DNA from: a bacterium
GTDB taxonomy: Bacteria; Vulcanimicrobiota; Vulcanimicrobiia; Vulcanimicrobiales; Vulcanimicrobiaceae
Direction of reading: 5' to 3'
Assembly: GCA_021805775.1 (NCBI GenBank)
Contig: JAJZED010000015.1
Location: 1 to 58,916, forward strand
Length of the DNA: 58,916 bases
The translations under genes and the position numbers were made by a program. Position 1 is the stretch's first letter, and each line of letters starts with the position of its first letter. This document shows positions 37,211 through 45,017 of this stretch, piece after piece. The notes under the pieces are model-generated. The model was given only the letters and a program-made list of their open reading frames with translations, ran no database searches and was not told the DNA's origin.

Positions 37211-37647
37211 GCGCACCGCCGCTGAGCGGCCACGCATCTGCTCGCGCGACGCTCGACGCTCACGTTTCGGCGTTGCTTGAGAGCGGCAGTATCGATCGGC
37301 GCGTCAAAGAGCTCGTCGGCGTGATGGTTGCGTGGCTCAATGCGTGCGAGTATTGAATGGACGTCCACGGCGCTTTGGCAAAGCGCCTCGGCGTCGATGA
37401 AGCGACTCTTCGCGATCTTTCAAATTACGCTACGAGTTCGCGCTTTTCGGATTTCGAACGCGCCGCTTTAGCCGCGGCGGTAGCGCTCACGCGCGAACCG
37501 CGCGCGCTGCCGGAGAATCTTCGCGCGGCGATATTGGAAACCGGTAACAGCGAGGGCTTTGAAGAGATCGTCGCGACGATCGGATTATTTAATTATTTGA
37601 CGCGCTTGCACAACGGCTGCGGGGCGAGCGCGGCAACGTCGCATTAG
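37207..37647 (+). CDS. AhpD-like/carboxymuconolactone decarboxylase family protein, candidate selenoprotein (in-frame TGA at 37354-37356)
   Basis: GTG 37207 overlaps the regulator's stop. Reading through TGA at codon 50 gives 146 residues, a normal single-domain AhpD-like protein. Before TGA: IDRRVKELVGVMVAWLNACEY. After it: MDVHGALAKRLG, then FERAALAAAVALT and IATIGLFNYLTRL. The family motif is CxxCxxxH (typically CEYCxDxH), so TGA replaces exactly the second cysteine, giving CEY-U-MDVH. Both halves are conserved and in one frame, and no ribosome site precedes the ATG after TGA. A hairpin suited to a SECIS follows. Alternatives are a nonsense-mutated gene or two separate ORFs. Family members are thiol peroxidase-like or redox enzymes. 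Confidence 0.7.
37369..37387 (+). promoter_or_regulatory. candidate bacterial SECIS hairpin
   Basis: GGCGCTTT-GGC-AAAGCGCC: a perfect 8-bp stem with loop GGC, starting 13 bases after the TGA, loop G 21 bases after it. Known bacterial SECIS elements lie inside the coding region directly downstream of UGA, with a small apical loop carrying G at its start, about 16-37 bases away. This fits those rules. No bulged U is evident, which departs from the E. coli fdhF type. Confidence 0.55.
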
Positions 37648-39137
37648 CCGTTTGCGACCCGCGCGATAAGTCGTTCGCCTGCTACGACGCGCGTCTTGGT
37701 GAGCCAGTCGTGGAACCAGCACGTCGTAAACGGGGAGAGCAGCGCGATCGGCAAGTAGAAGATGCCGATCAAGACTCCGCGGGCGAGCGCTTGGCCGAAA
37801 CTCGGCCGCCGGAGATCGAGCGCAGAGACGCGTAGCCCGGCGATCATCATGCCGAAGCTCTGACCGACGACCGCGACGAGCAACGTAAAATAGAGAAACG
37901 ATTCTACCCCGAACGATAACGTTCGTGCGGAAAGGTCAAAGAGCGTGCGTTGCCAAGCGGCGTCTAGTCGAGCCCTCACATGCGCGATGATCTCTTGCGG
38001 TGAAGGCGTTGGGCTCGCGGTCGGAACCGAGGTCGGCGCGCTCGTTGCGACCGGCGCGGTTTTTTCGGCGGGAATTTTGACGCTGAGTGGGCCGAGATTC
38101 ACGTTGGCCCCGTTCGGCAGCCCGTTCATGATGACGCCGGAGGGAAGCTTTGTCGTTCGTGGAGGTTCGCGCATCGTGAAATAAGAGCTCGCCGCAAGTA
38201 AAACGACGACGTCGATCGCGGCGGCAAGAATGCGGCGCCCACGCCCGGCGAGATCGCCGCGGTCGAGCCGGCGGCTGCCCGGGAGCGGCAACGGTATTGG
38301 AGCGACCGCCTCGCTGCGAAGAAACCATTCCTCGTAACGCACGTACTGGGCGCTCGCGGCAAAGCTCGTTAACTCGGCGATGCGGCGGGTCGCGTACGGC
38401 TCCGAGCCGAGCCATTCTCCCCATTTCAGCACCGTGTCGTCGCCGATTGAAGCCTGTTGCGTCGCGAAACTGCGGAGATCGACCTGGCGCCCGAACCCGC
38501 GTAACGCCAGGATGGCAATCGCTCGCGAGGCCGCATCGAGCGAACCGCAGCAGATCAGGCCGACCTTATCGCAGGTTAGTTCGCAGCGTCGCAACCAGGG
38601 TCCGAAAATCAACGAGACGAGCGCATTTTCGTTCCCATTCACGCTGAGCAACGATTGGTAGCGAACGTGGCCGGCGGCAATGTGCCCGAGTTGGCGCCCG
38701 ATAACAAACGAGAGCTCGTCTTCGCGGAGCTCCTCTAAATACTCACTCGAAAGAACGAGCGAATACGGTTCGCCGAAGCCGATCGCTGCGGCCGGAACCA
38801 AGGGATCTTGTCGGACGAAAACCAGGGGTAGCGGTAGGCCCAGAGCCGCGCACTGGCGCTTGACGATGGCGAAAATCTCGGGATTCTGCGCTTCGTGGAT
38901 GAGGACGCTGGAGCCGATCAGACGGCCGCGCGCGAACGTGATGAAGACCATCGCGCCGACCACGAAGAGCGCGACCTGCGCGAGCCCGATGGAGAAGTGA
39001 ATGAAGACGCCGACGATCGCGGCGACCGGAAATGCCCAGAGGAGGGTTAGGAAGAATGCGATACGTTCGGTTGGGTGCCGTAGCGAGGCCGGGCCTTCGA
39101 AGAGGAGATTTTTCCCTCGATCAATGTCGGCGACCAT
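37644..39137 (-). CDS. M48-peptidase-like protein fused to an RDD membrane domain, catalytic motif lost
   Basis: 497 residues. Two membrane helices at about 25-70 precede an M48-like domain (VFVRQDPLVPAAAIGFGEPYSLVLSSEYLEEL). The place of HExxH reads IGRQLGHIAAGHVRY: the first His and Glu are Arg and Gln, while the second His remains. RRCELTCDKVGL matches the site of the third ligand (family RExxAD). A linker with Pro/Thr repeats leads to an RDD domain (AGRGRRILAAAIDVVVLLAAS, later MMIAGLRVSALDLRRPS). Likely a pseudo-protease. Overlaps the GGDEF gene by 91 bases and the AhpD-like gene by 4. Confidence 0.75.
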   Translation of the reverse strand: MVADIDRGKNLLFEGPASLRHPTERIAFFLTLLWAFPVAAIVGVFIHFSIGLAQVALFVVGAMVFITFARGRLIGSSVLIHEAQNPEIFAIVKRQCAALGLPLPLVFVRQDPLVPAAAIGFGEPYSLVLSSEYLEELREDELSFVIGRQLGHIAAGHVRYQSLLSVNGNENALVSLIFGPWLRRCELTCDKVGLICCGSLDAASRAIAILALRGFGRQVDLRSFATQQASIGDDTVLKWGEWLGSEPYATRRIAELTSFAASAQYVRYEEWFLRSEAVAPIPLPLPGSRRLDRGDLAGRGRRILAAAIDVVVLLAASSYFTMREPPRTTKLPSGVIMNGLPNGANVNLGPLSVKIPAEKTAPVATSAPTSVPTASPTPSPQEIIAHVRARLDAAWQRTLFDLSARTLSFGVESFLYFTLLVAVVGQSFGMMIAGLRVSALDLRRPSFGQALARGVLIGIFYLPIALLSPFTTCWFHDWLTKTRVVAGERLIARVANG

Positions 39138-40336
39138 GCCGCTACTTTCTTCGCTACTTGGCGGCCGCCTCCGATACCGACGCCGCCGCTGCCGCGACGC
39201 TTCGCTTCGTACATCGCAAGGTCGGCGCGCTCGAGCAGTTCTTTGACGCTCTCGCCATCGCGCGGCGAGACGGCAATGCCGATACTCGCGCGTACCTCGA
39301 TTTTCAATGCTCCGACGGCGAGCGGTTCGCGCAAGACGGCAGCGATTTTTTCCGCGGCTTCGGTGGCCGCGGCGTCGCTCTCTAAATCTTCGAGGACGAT
39401 AACGAATTCGTCGCCGGCGAGCCGCGTGACGGTATCGGAAGCGCGAACGTTCCGCGCGAGTCGGAGTGCGAACTCGACGAGATACGCGTCGCCGACCGCG
39501 TGGCCGTAGGTATCGTTAACGCTTTTGAAATCGTCGATATCGATGAAAAGCACGGCGCACGAATGCGTGAAGCGTTCGGAACGCATGATCGCCGCACCGA
39601 GCCGCTCTTCGAGCAATCGGCGGTTCCCTAACCCGGTGAGGCTGTCGACGTTGGCAAGCTCGCGCAGCCACGACTCGCGCAGTTTTATCGCCGTAATATC
39701 GAGCATCGTGCCGACGCGAGCGAGCGAGAACCCATGCGCATCGCGAATGGTCGTCGCGCGTTCGCGAACGTGTCGCTGCTCGCCGTCATGGCGGATGATG
39801 CGATGCTCGACTTCGTAGGTGTCGCCCGATGCCTCGATCGCAGCGCGAACGAGCGTCCGATCGTCGGGGTGGTCGAAGGCGCGGATATCGCCGACCTCGC
39901 TCGTCGGCGGGAGCCCGAGGAGGCGGAGGAGCCCAAGCGACGGCTGCAGTGCACGCGCCGAGTACTCGTAACGCCAGCTGCCTAACTGAGCGATCTCTTC
40001 AACGAGCGGATCTTCGGGTGCCACGATCGGCGATTCGGTCCGCTCGACCGGGCGGGCGCGTCCGCTCGTGCCGACGATCTCGCCCGCGGGAGAGCGAAGG
40101 GGTTCGAGTTCGAAGAGCAGGACCTGCCCGAGAGCCTCGACTTCCAGCCGAATCTGTTTTCCCTCGAGAGCGCAACGATGGGCCCCGGAGATCAGATCGC
40201 AGGTCTCGTTCTCGCCCCAAAGCTCGGCGATCTTCTTCGGCGGTCGCTGCCGGCGATACTGAGCTGCGAGTGCCTCGTTGAGGGCGAGCACGTTGAGGTA
40301 GTTATCGGTGATCCAGGCGAAGCGTTGCGTTTCCAT
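39047..40336 (-). CDS. PAS-GGDEF diguanylate cyclase
   Basis: 429 residues from ATG 40336 (ATG 40372 is possible). N-terminal PAS-like part, a second PAS around 125-245 (GSWRYEYSARALQPSLGLL, EVEHRIIRHDGEQRHVRERA), then a GGDEF domain starting at NVDSLTGLGNRRLLEERL with the catalytic loop RLAGDEFVIV (AGDEF, an active variant). No inhibitory RxxD site is obvious before the loop. Makes cyclic di-GMP. No membrane segment, so the input is probably cytoplasmic. Confidence 0.9.
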   Translation of the reverse strand: METQRFAWITDNYLNVLALNEALAAQYRRQRPPKKIAELWGENETCDLISGAHRCALEGKQIRLEVEALGQVLLFELEPLRSPAGEIVGTSGRARPVERTESPIVAPEDPLVEEIAQLGSWRYEYSARALQPSLGLLRLLGLPPTSEVGDIRAFDHPDDRTLVRAAIEASGDTYEVEHRIIRHDGEQRHVRERATTIRDAHGFSLARVGTMLDITAIKLRESWLRELANVDSLTGLGNRRLLEERLGAAIMRSERFTHSCAVLFIDIDDFKSVNDTYGHAVGDAYLVEFALRLARNVRASDTVTRLAGDEFVIVLEDLESDAAATEAAEKIAAVLREPLAVGALKIEVRASIGIAVSPRDGESVKELLERADLAMYEAKRRGSGGVGIGGGRQVAKKVAAWSPTLIEGKISSSKARPRYGTQPNVSHSS

Positions 40337-40422
40337 GCTCAGATCATGCCAAAGGGCAGCCCTGGCTCTCATCCGGGAAAACCCCTGGTTTTGCCCGGCC
40401 GGGGTGACTTGGGGGATGGGGC

Positions 40423-41580
40423 CTAGAGGATGAAGCCATTGAGGAAGGCGGCGCGGTCGTAGCGGAAGGCTCCCTTCTCGATGCGGTAGGCATAGAGATT
40501 GGGCAGCGTGGGGTCGCCGGTATAGCTGAACGTAAACGGGCCGACGAGCGTTTGAAACGAGCCGTTGTAGGTGAGGAGCGAAAGGATCGAGGCGCGCGAG
40601 TACGTCGGCGTGCGTTGCACCGCTTGGATGAGGATCTGCGCCGCGGCGTACGCGAACGCGACGAACGCGGTCACCTCGGGGACGCTGCGCCGTAGGTCGG
40701 CGAGTTGTTGCGCGACCGATGGCGCGCGAGAGATCGGCGGCATCGTCGTAAAGACCAATGCCGAGCCGAGGGCCTTTGCATCGTCCTTCAAGGTTTGCGT
40801 GCTGTAGAACCCCTCGGCGCAGGCGAACGCTCCGGTATAGTTGCGTGCGCGCATCGCCGCAGCGACCGGGCCCAACTCCGCAGCGTTGCCGCAGAGCACG
40901 GTGAGTTGCGGGCCCTCGCCGAGTACGTTCGCCGTGCGCGGGTCGAGCGTGAGGTGTCCGTTCTCAAGCGTCGCTTGCGCGACGGGGTGATGGTCGGCGC
41001 CGGCTTGGTCGCGCAGACCTCGCGCGACGGCGGTACCGTAGCCTTTGCTCGGAGCGATAACGAGCGTGCGCGGCGGCGCGTGTACGCGCAACAGCATCTG
41101 CGCCATGAGTTGGCCCTGCACTTCGTCGCGAGCCGGTAAGCGAAAGATGTTGCGATAGCCGCGTTTCGTCAGCGCGTCGCCGGTGATCGTCGGAACGATA
41201 AGTGGGAGCGAGAGGTTTGCGTATTGCGGTGCGGCTTGCAGCGTGACGTCGAGGCTGAGATCGCCGACGACGCCGACAACGCTCGGGTCGCTCGCTGCAA
41301 GCTGAGCGTTGCCGATCGCGAGCGCGCTTTCGTTGCCGTCGTCGAAACGGCGAACGGCGAAAAATTGTGTCGGCGGCCCGAAGCGATTCGCTTCATCGCA
41401 GGCTGCCTGAACGCCCGCAGCGACGGCGTTTCCGATCGCCGCAAATTCGCCGGTGAGCGGAACGCTGACGCCGATCGAATATTGGCGCGCGAAACCTCCG
41501 GGCTGCAACTGCGCGCCCGCGCGCGCTCCGGAGAGAGCGAGCGCGCCGGCCGCGCTTACGAGGAATCGCCTGCGACGCAT
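40423..41580 (-). CDS. LivK-type periplasmic substrate-binding protein (type 1 PBP)
   Basis: 385 residues from ATG 41580. The N-terminus MRRRRFLVSAAGALALSGARA has a twin-arginine-like RRxFL signal. The mature fold is that of leucine/isoleucine/valine-binding proteins: IGVSVPLTGEFAAIGNAVAAG, VVGVVGDLSLDVTLQAAP, RNIFRLPARDEVQGQLMA, VIAPSKGYGTAVARGL and YRIEKGAF. No ABC permease or ATPase genes adjoin, so it may serve a distant transporter or a sensor. Four bases separate it from ubiA. Confidence 0.8.
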   Translation of the reverse strand: MRRRRFLVSAAGALALSGARAGAQLQPGGFARQYSIGVSVPLTGEFAAIGNAVAAGVQAACDEANRFGPPTQFFAVRRFDDGNESALAIGNAQLAASDPSVVGVVGDLSLDVTLQAAPQYANLSLPLIVPTITGDALTKRGYRNIFRLPARDEVQGQLMAQMLLRVHAPPRTLVIAPSKGYGTAVARGLRDQAGADHHPVAQATLENGHLTLDPRTANVLGEGPQLTVLCGNAAELGPVAAAMRARNYTGAFACAEGFYSTQTLKDDAKALGSALVFTTMPPISRAPSVAQQLADLRRSVPEVTAFVAFAYAAAQILIQAVQRTPTYSRASILSLLTYNGSFQTLVGPFTFSYTGDPTLPNLYAYRIEKGAFRYDRAAFLNGFIL

Positions 41581-41584
41581 CGAG

Positions 41585-42445
41585 TTATCCGTGCAGCCCG
41601 AAGCCGAAGGCAACGGTGATGAGGAAGATCACCGAGTAGGTCATATTCGCCGAGAAAATGCGCTCGTTGAGGAGAAAAATATTTTCGCTGATGCGCAGGA
41701 GGCGAAGTTCGTAGAAAATTAACGCCGCGGTAGCGAGGAGTCCCGCAAAGTACCACGGAGCGCTGAGGCCGCCGATCCGTCCGGCGACCGCGATCAGCGC
41801 GAACATGCCGACATGCATGGCGATCGCCGTCGGCCGCGCGCTCTTCTCGCCGAAACGCACCGGCATGGAGTTCACGCCGTTCTCGCGGTCGGTGGGCAGA
41901 TCCATCAGCGCGTAGAGAATATCGAAGCCGGCTACCCAGAGCGTAACGGCGGCGAAGAGTGCGATTCCGGTCGCATCGATGCGACCGGCGATGCCGATAT
42001 ACGCACCGAGCGGTGCGAGCCCGTCGACGGCGCCGAGAACGATGTGGACCATCCACGTAAAGCGCTTGCAGAGCGGATAGAGCAAGACGCCGGCAGCGGC
42101 GATCGGGAGCAGCTCGACGCAGAGCGGGTTGAGTTGCCACGCGGCAACGAGCAGCAGCAGCAGCCCGACGGCGACTGCGGCAAGCATAACGCTTGGGGCG
42201 AGTTCGCCGGTCGCCAACGCGCGCCGTGCGGTGCGTGGAGTGCGCGCATCGATATCGCGATCGAAGTAGCGGTTTGCAGCCATCGCCGCCGTTCGCGCGC
42301 CGAGCACCGCCAGCGTGATCCACACGACGGCGGCGAGATGCGGAAGTCCGCGCGCGGCAAAGACGGCACCGACGTAGGCGAAGGGAAGCGCGAAGAGCGT
42401 ATGTTCGATGCGAATCTCGCGCAAAAAAAGCGAAGCTGCGCGCAC
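41585..42445 (-). CDS. ubiA: UbiA-family prenyltransferase
   Basis: 286 residues, about eight membrane helices. First Asp-rich motif ANRYFDRDIDARTPRT (family NDxxDxxxD, here NR at the start); second, ALMDLPTDRENGVNSMPVRFG (DxxxD). Transfers a polyprenyl chain to an aromatic acid for quinone synthesis. It begins at the base after the ubiD stop region, so the pair acts in one pathway, either ubiquinone-type or the futalosine menaquinone route (MqnP/MqnL). Which quinone is unclear. Confidence 0.88.
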   Translation of the reverse strand: MRAASLFLREIRIEHTLFALPFAYVGAVFAARGLPHLAAVVWITLAVLGARTAAMAANRYFDRDIDARTPRTARRALATGELAPSVMLAAVAVGLLLLLVAAWQLNPLCVELLPIAAAGVLLYPLCKRFTWMVHIVLGAVDGLAPLGAYIGIAGRIDATGIALFAAVTLWVAGFDILYALMDLPTDRENGVNSMPVRFGEKSARPTAIAMHVGMFALIAVAGRIGGLSAPWYFAGLLATAALIFYELRLLRISENIFLLNERIFSANMTYSVIFLITVAFGFGLHG

Positions 42446-43981
42446 TTACGCTTCCTCCGGTGCATGCGCGGAACGTAAGAGACGCGCGAGCGCATCGATT
42501 CCTTGGCCGCTCCAAGAATCGGGACGCAGATTCTTTTCCATTCGGTCGAGCCCGTATTCGCGCCAGCGCTCGCCGACGCGCTTGCGCACCGCCGTCGTGC
42601 TCGCGATATCGGGCGGCCATTCGCGCAAATAGCCTTCGCTTGCATTTTTCCGAGTTGCATCGACCCCGAGCTTCACGCCGTACGCAACGTTATACGAACC
42701 GTGGTCGAGATCGTCGACGGGGCCGGGCATCTGCACGAGATCGCGATCGGGCGCGAGATTATTAAGCACGAACCACGCGACGCTGCGCGCATCTTGTACG
42801 TCGACATCGGCATCGACGATGACGAGCATCCGCGTGAGCATCATCATGTGCCCCAGCCCCCACAGCGCGTTCATAACTTTTTTTGCGTGTCCGGGATACT
42901 GCTTGCGAATCGAAACGATCGCGAGATTGTGAAAGCCGCCTTCGACGGGAAGATTCATGTCGACGACTTCGGGGAGAACCATTTGCAGAAGCGGCAAGAA
43001 GATGCGCTCGGTCGCTTTTCCAAGCCACGCATCTTCCATCGGCGGCTTACCGACGAGGGTTGCGGCGTAGATTGGGTTTTTGCGATGCGTGATGCATTGC
43101 ACGTGGAACGTGGGATACCGGTCGGCGAGACTATAGACGCCGGTATGATCGCCGAACGGACCCTCGGTGCGAAGGTCGGTATTATCGACGTAGCCCTCCA
43201 ACACGAACTCGGCATGCGCGGGCACTTTCAGGTCGACCGTTTTCGCTTGCACGAGTTCGATCGGTTTTCCGCGCAGCAATCCGGCGAAGGCAAATTCGTC
43301 GAGCACCGGCGGCAGCGGCGCGGTGGCGGCATAGGTGAGCACCGGGTCGGCGCCGATTGCGACGGCAACGGGAATGCGGTCGCCCCACGCATCGGCGTGC
43401 GCGCGGCCGTGTTTGTGGCGTTGCCAGTGCATGCCGGTCTCGCGATCGTTATAGACCTGCATGCGATACATGCCGACGTTCGGACGATTCGTGCGCGGAT
43501 CTTTCGTAATCACCAAAGGCAGCGTGATAAACGGGCCGCCGTCGAGCGGCCAGGTCGTGAGAACGGGTAGCGCGCTAAGATCGGGTCGATCGATAACGAC
43601 CTCTTGCACGCTCCCCGCGCGCACGGTTTTCGGGATCGCGTTGCGCAGCGGTGCGAGGGAGAGCAATGCGCCGAGTTGCTCGCCGATGCCGGCACCCGGC
43701 GGCGCGATATCGATGAGTTGACGGACCCGCTCGCCGACCTCATCGAGCGAGGTCGCATCGAAGGCAAGCGCCGCGCGCCGATGCGTGCCGAATTGATTGG
43801 TGAGAACGGGAAAGCGCGATCCGATGACGTTACGAAAAAGCAACGCCGGCCCGCCGGCTTTAACGACGCGGTCGGTAACTTCGGCGATCTCAAAGGCGCG
43901 TTCGACCGGCGCATCGACCGTATGGAGCTCCCCGGCCTTTCGTAATGCGTCGACGAAGGCCGATAACGAATCAAAGGGCAT
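42446..43981 (-). CDS. ubiD: UbiD-family decarboxylase
   Basis: 511 residues. Prenyl-FMN dependent aromatic acid decarboxylase, working after UbiA. Landmarks: PALLFRNVIGSRFPVLTNQFG, GMYRMQVYNDRETGMHWQRHKHGRAH (metal/prenyl-FMN site), EGPFGDHTGVYSLADRYPTFHV (with the E...D catalytic residues), and VDADVDVQDARSVAWFVLNN. Requires a UbiX-made cofactor; ubiX is not in the window. Confidence 0.93.
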   Translation of the reverse strand: MPFDSLSAFVDALRKAGELHTVDAPVERAFEIAEVTDRVVKAGGPALLFRNVIGSRFPVLTNQFGTHRRAALAFDATSLDEVGERVRQLIDIAPPGAGIGEQLGALLSLAPLRNAIPKTVRAGSVQEVVIDRPDLSALPVLTTWPLDGGPFITLPLVITKDPRTNRPNVGMYRMQVYNDRETGMHWQRHKHGRAHADAWGDRIPVAVAIGADPVLTYAATAPLPPVLDEFAFAGLLRGKPIELVQAKTVDLKVPAHAEFVLEGYVDNTDLRTEGPFGDHTGVYSLADRYPTFHVQCITHRKNPIYAATLVGKPPMEDAWLGKATERIFLPLLQMVLPEVVDMNLPVEGGFHNLAIVSIRKQYPGHAKKVMNALWGLGHMMMLTRMLVIVDADVDVQDARSVAWFVLNNLAPDRDLVQMPGPVDDLDHGSYNVAYGVKLGVDATRKNASEGYLREWPPDIASTTAVRKRVGERWREYGLDRMEKNLRPDSWSGQGIDALARLLRSAHAPEEA

Positions 43982-44007
43982 AACCGATTATTTCCGCACA
44001 AAACAGC

Positions 44008-44034
44008 GAAGGCCCGCGTAGAACGCGAGCCTTC
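44008..44034 (-). terminator. rho-independent terminator after the phasin gene
   Basis: GAAGGC and GCCTTC, plus inner CGCGT/ACGCG around an AGA loop, form a strong two-part stem. On the minus strand it is followed by GCTGTTTTG, a short T-run at 44000-44004. It lies 26 bases past the phasin stop. Confidence 0.7.
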
Positions 44035-44060
44035 GAGTGCTTCGGGGGTAGCCCCGGTGC

Positions 44061-44387
44061 TTAGTTGACGCTGGCGGTCGCCGCTTTGGCTACGCGCACG
44101 GTCGCCTCGGTGGCTTCCTTCTGTGCGGCGGTGAAGATCTCGGCGAGCTGCAGGGCGTAGGCCTTGCGAAGCTCGAGGAACTTGCCGGCGAACTCGAAGC
44201 CGAGCTCGATGCTCTTGGTGACCGAGGGAAGGCTCTCGACGCTGGGGATCTGCATCGTGGTCGGGATCTGGCCGATCATCTCGCGCACTTGGCGGAGGCT
44301 CTCGACGTTGGCGTCCTGGGCCTTCTTGACGAGGTCGAGGGCTTCGCCTTGCATCTTGTTGAGGGTCTGGGTGAAATCGTTGCTCAT
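44061..44387 (-). CDS. phasin-like protein
   Basis: 108 residues from ATG 44387, with AAGGAGCAGAT upstream; the longer frame goes into the repeats. All helical, no Cys, Ala/Lys/Glu-rich: KMQGEALDLVKKAQDANVES, VTKSIELGFEFAGKFLELRKAY and a Lys/Ala tail. This is the layout of phasins, which coat polyhydroxyalkanoate granules; phaC lies 3 kb away. A strong promoter and a terminator frame it as a single-gene unit with high expression. Confidence 0.75.
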   Translation of the reverse strand: MSNDFTQTLNKMQGEALDLVKKAQDANVESLRQVREMIGQIPTTMQIPSVESLPSVTKSIELGFEFAGKFLELRKAYALQLAEIFTAAQKEATEATVRVAKAATASVN

Positions 44388-44422
44388 ATCTGCTCCTTGA
44401 GGGTCTGCTGCTACGTGCGCTA

Positions 44423-44452
44423 AGTATACCAAGCGCGTGCGGTGCTTGTCAA
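44423..44452 (-). promoter_or_regulatory. near-consensus sigma-70-type promoter for the phasin gene
   Basis: On the minus strand TTGACA (44452-44447), 18-base spacer, TATACT (44428-44423). The -35 is a perfect match and the -10 matches five of six bases. The phasin start is 36 bases downstream of the -10. Confidence 0.8.
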
Positions 44453-44470
44453 CTTCTCTGTTGCCGGTGC

Positions 44471-44567
44471 CACCCCGAGTAGCGCAAGTGTCACCCCGAG
44501 TAGCGCCGGTCTCACCCCGAGTAGCGCAAGTGTCACCCCGAGTAGCGCGAAGCGCGTATCGAGGGGC
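44471..44567. repeat. 21-bp direct repeats, four copies, ending in a REP-like palindrome
   Basis: CACCCCGAGTAGCGC starts at 44471, 44492, 44513 and 44534, each followed by six variable bases. The last copy runs into GAAGCGCGTATCGAGGGG, which with the preceding bases forms a palindrome (GCGC-GAA-GCGC). CACCCCGAGTA is the reverse complement of the TACTCGGGGTG of the array beyond. Confidence 0.85.
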
Positions 44568-44609
44568 CGACACCGGGGGGTGCCCAGGCCACCTTGACAG
44601 CGATCTATG

Positions 44610-45004
44610 CCCCTCGATACGGCCCCTGCGGGGCCTACTCGGGGTGACGGCACAGAGGGCCTACTCGGGGTGACAGCAGTGGTGCGCCCCTCGATACGGT
44701 GGCTACGCCACCTACTCGGGGTGACAGCAGCGGTGCGCCCCTCGATACGGTGGCTACGCCACCTACTCGGGGTGACAGCAGCGGTGCGCCCCTCGATACG
44801 GTGGCTACGCCACCTACTCGGGGTGACGGCAGCGGTGCGCCCCTCGATACGGTGGCTACGCCACCTACTCGGGGTGACAGCAGCGGTGCGCCCCTCGATA
44901 CGGTGGCTACGCCACCTACTCGGGGTGACGGCAGTGGTGCGCCCCTCGATACGGTGGCTACGCCACCTACTCGGGGTGACGGCACAGAGGGCCTACTCGG
45001 GGTG
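44610..45004. repeat. REP-like palindrome array, 51-bp unit, six copies plus flanking variants
   Basis: GGTGGCTACGCCACC hairpins recur at about 51-base spacing (six copies, 44697 to about 44967), each flanked by CCCCTCGATAC and TACTCGGGGTGAC. A first variant has the arm GGCCCCTGCGGGGCC. Both ends carry the same GGCACAGAGGGCCTACTCGG boundary. Units differ only at AGCAG/GGCAG and GCGG/GTGG. The unit is a multiple of three without stops, so long open frames appear on both strands. Confidence 0.9.
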
Positions 45005-45017
45005 AGAGCGGGGGCTC

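Noticed and set aside
37357-37647. Separate 96-codon ORF starting at the ATG after TGA
   Set aside because: No ribosome site before it, and its first residues MDVH are the continuation of the AhpD motif; treated as part of the read-through gene.
44610-45004. CRISPR array
   Set aside because: The whole unit is repeated including the would-be spacers; no variable spacers and no cas genes.
44607-45005. 132-codon ORF of 17-residue repeats, and a 212-codon ORF on the other strand
   Set aside because: Both are translations of the 51-bp REP-like repeat, whose length is a multiple of three; no start context or non-repeat domain.
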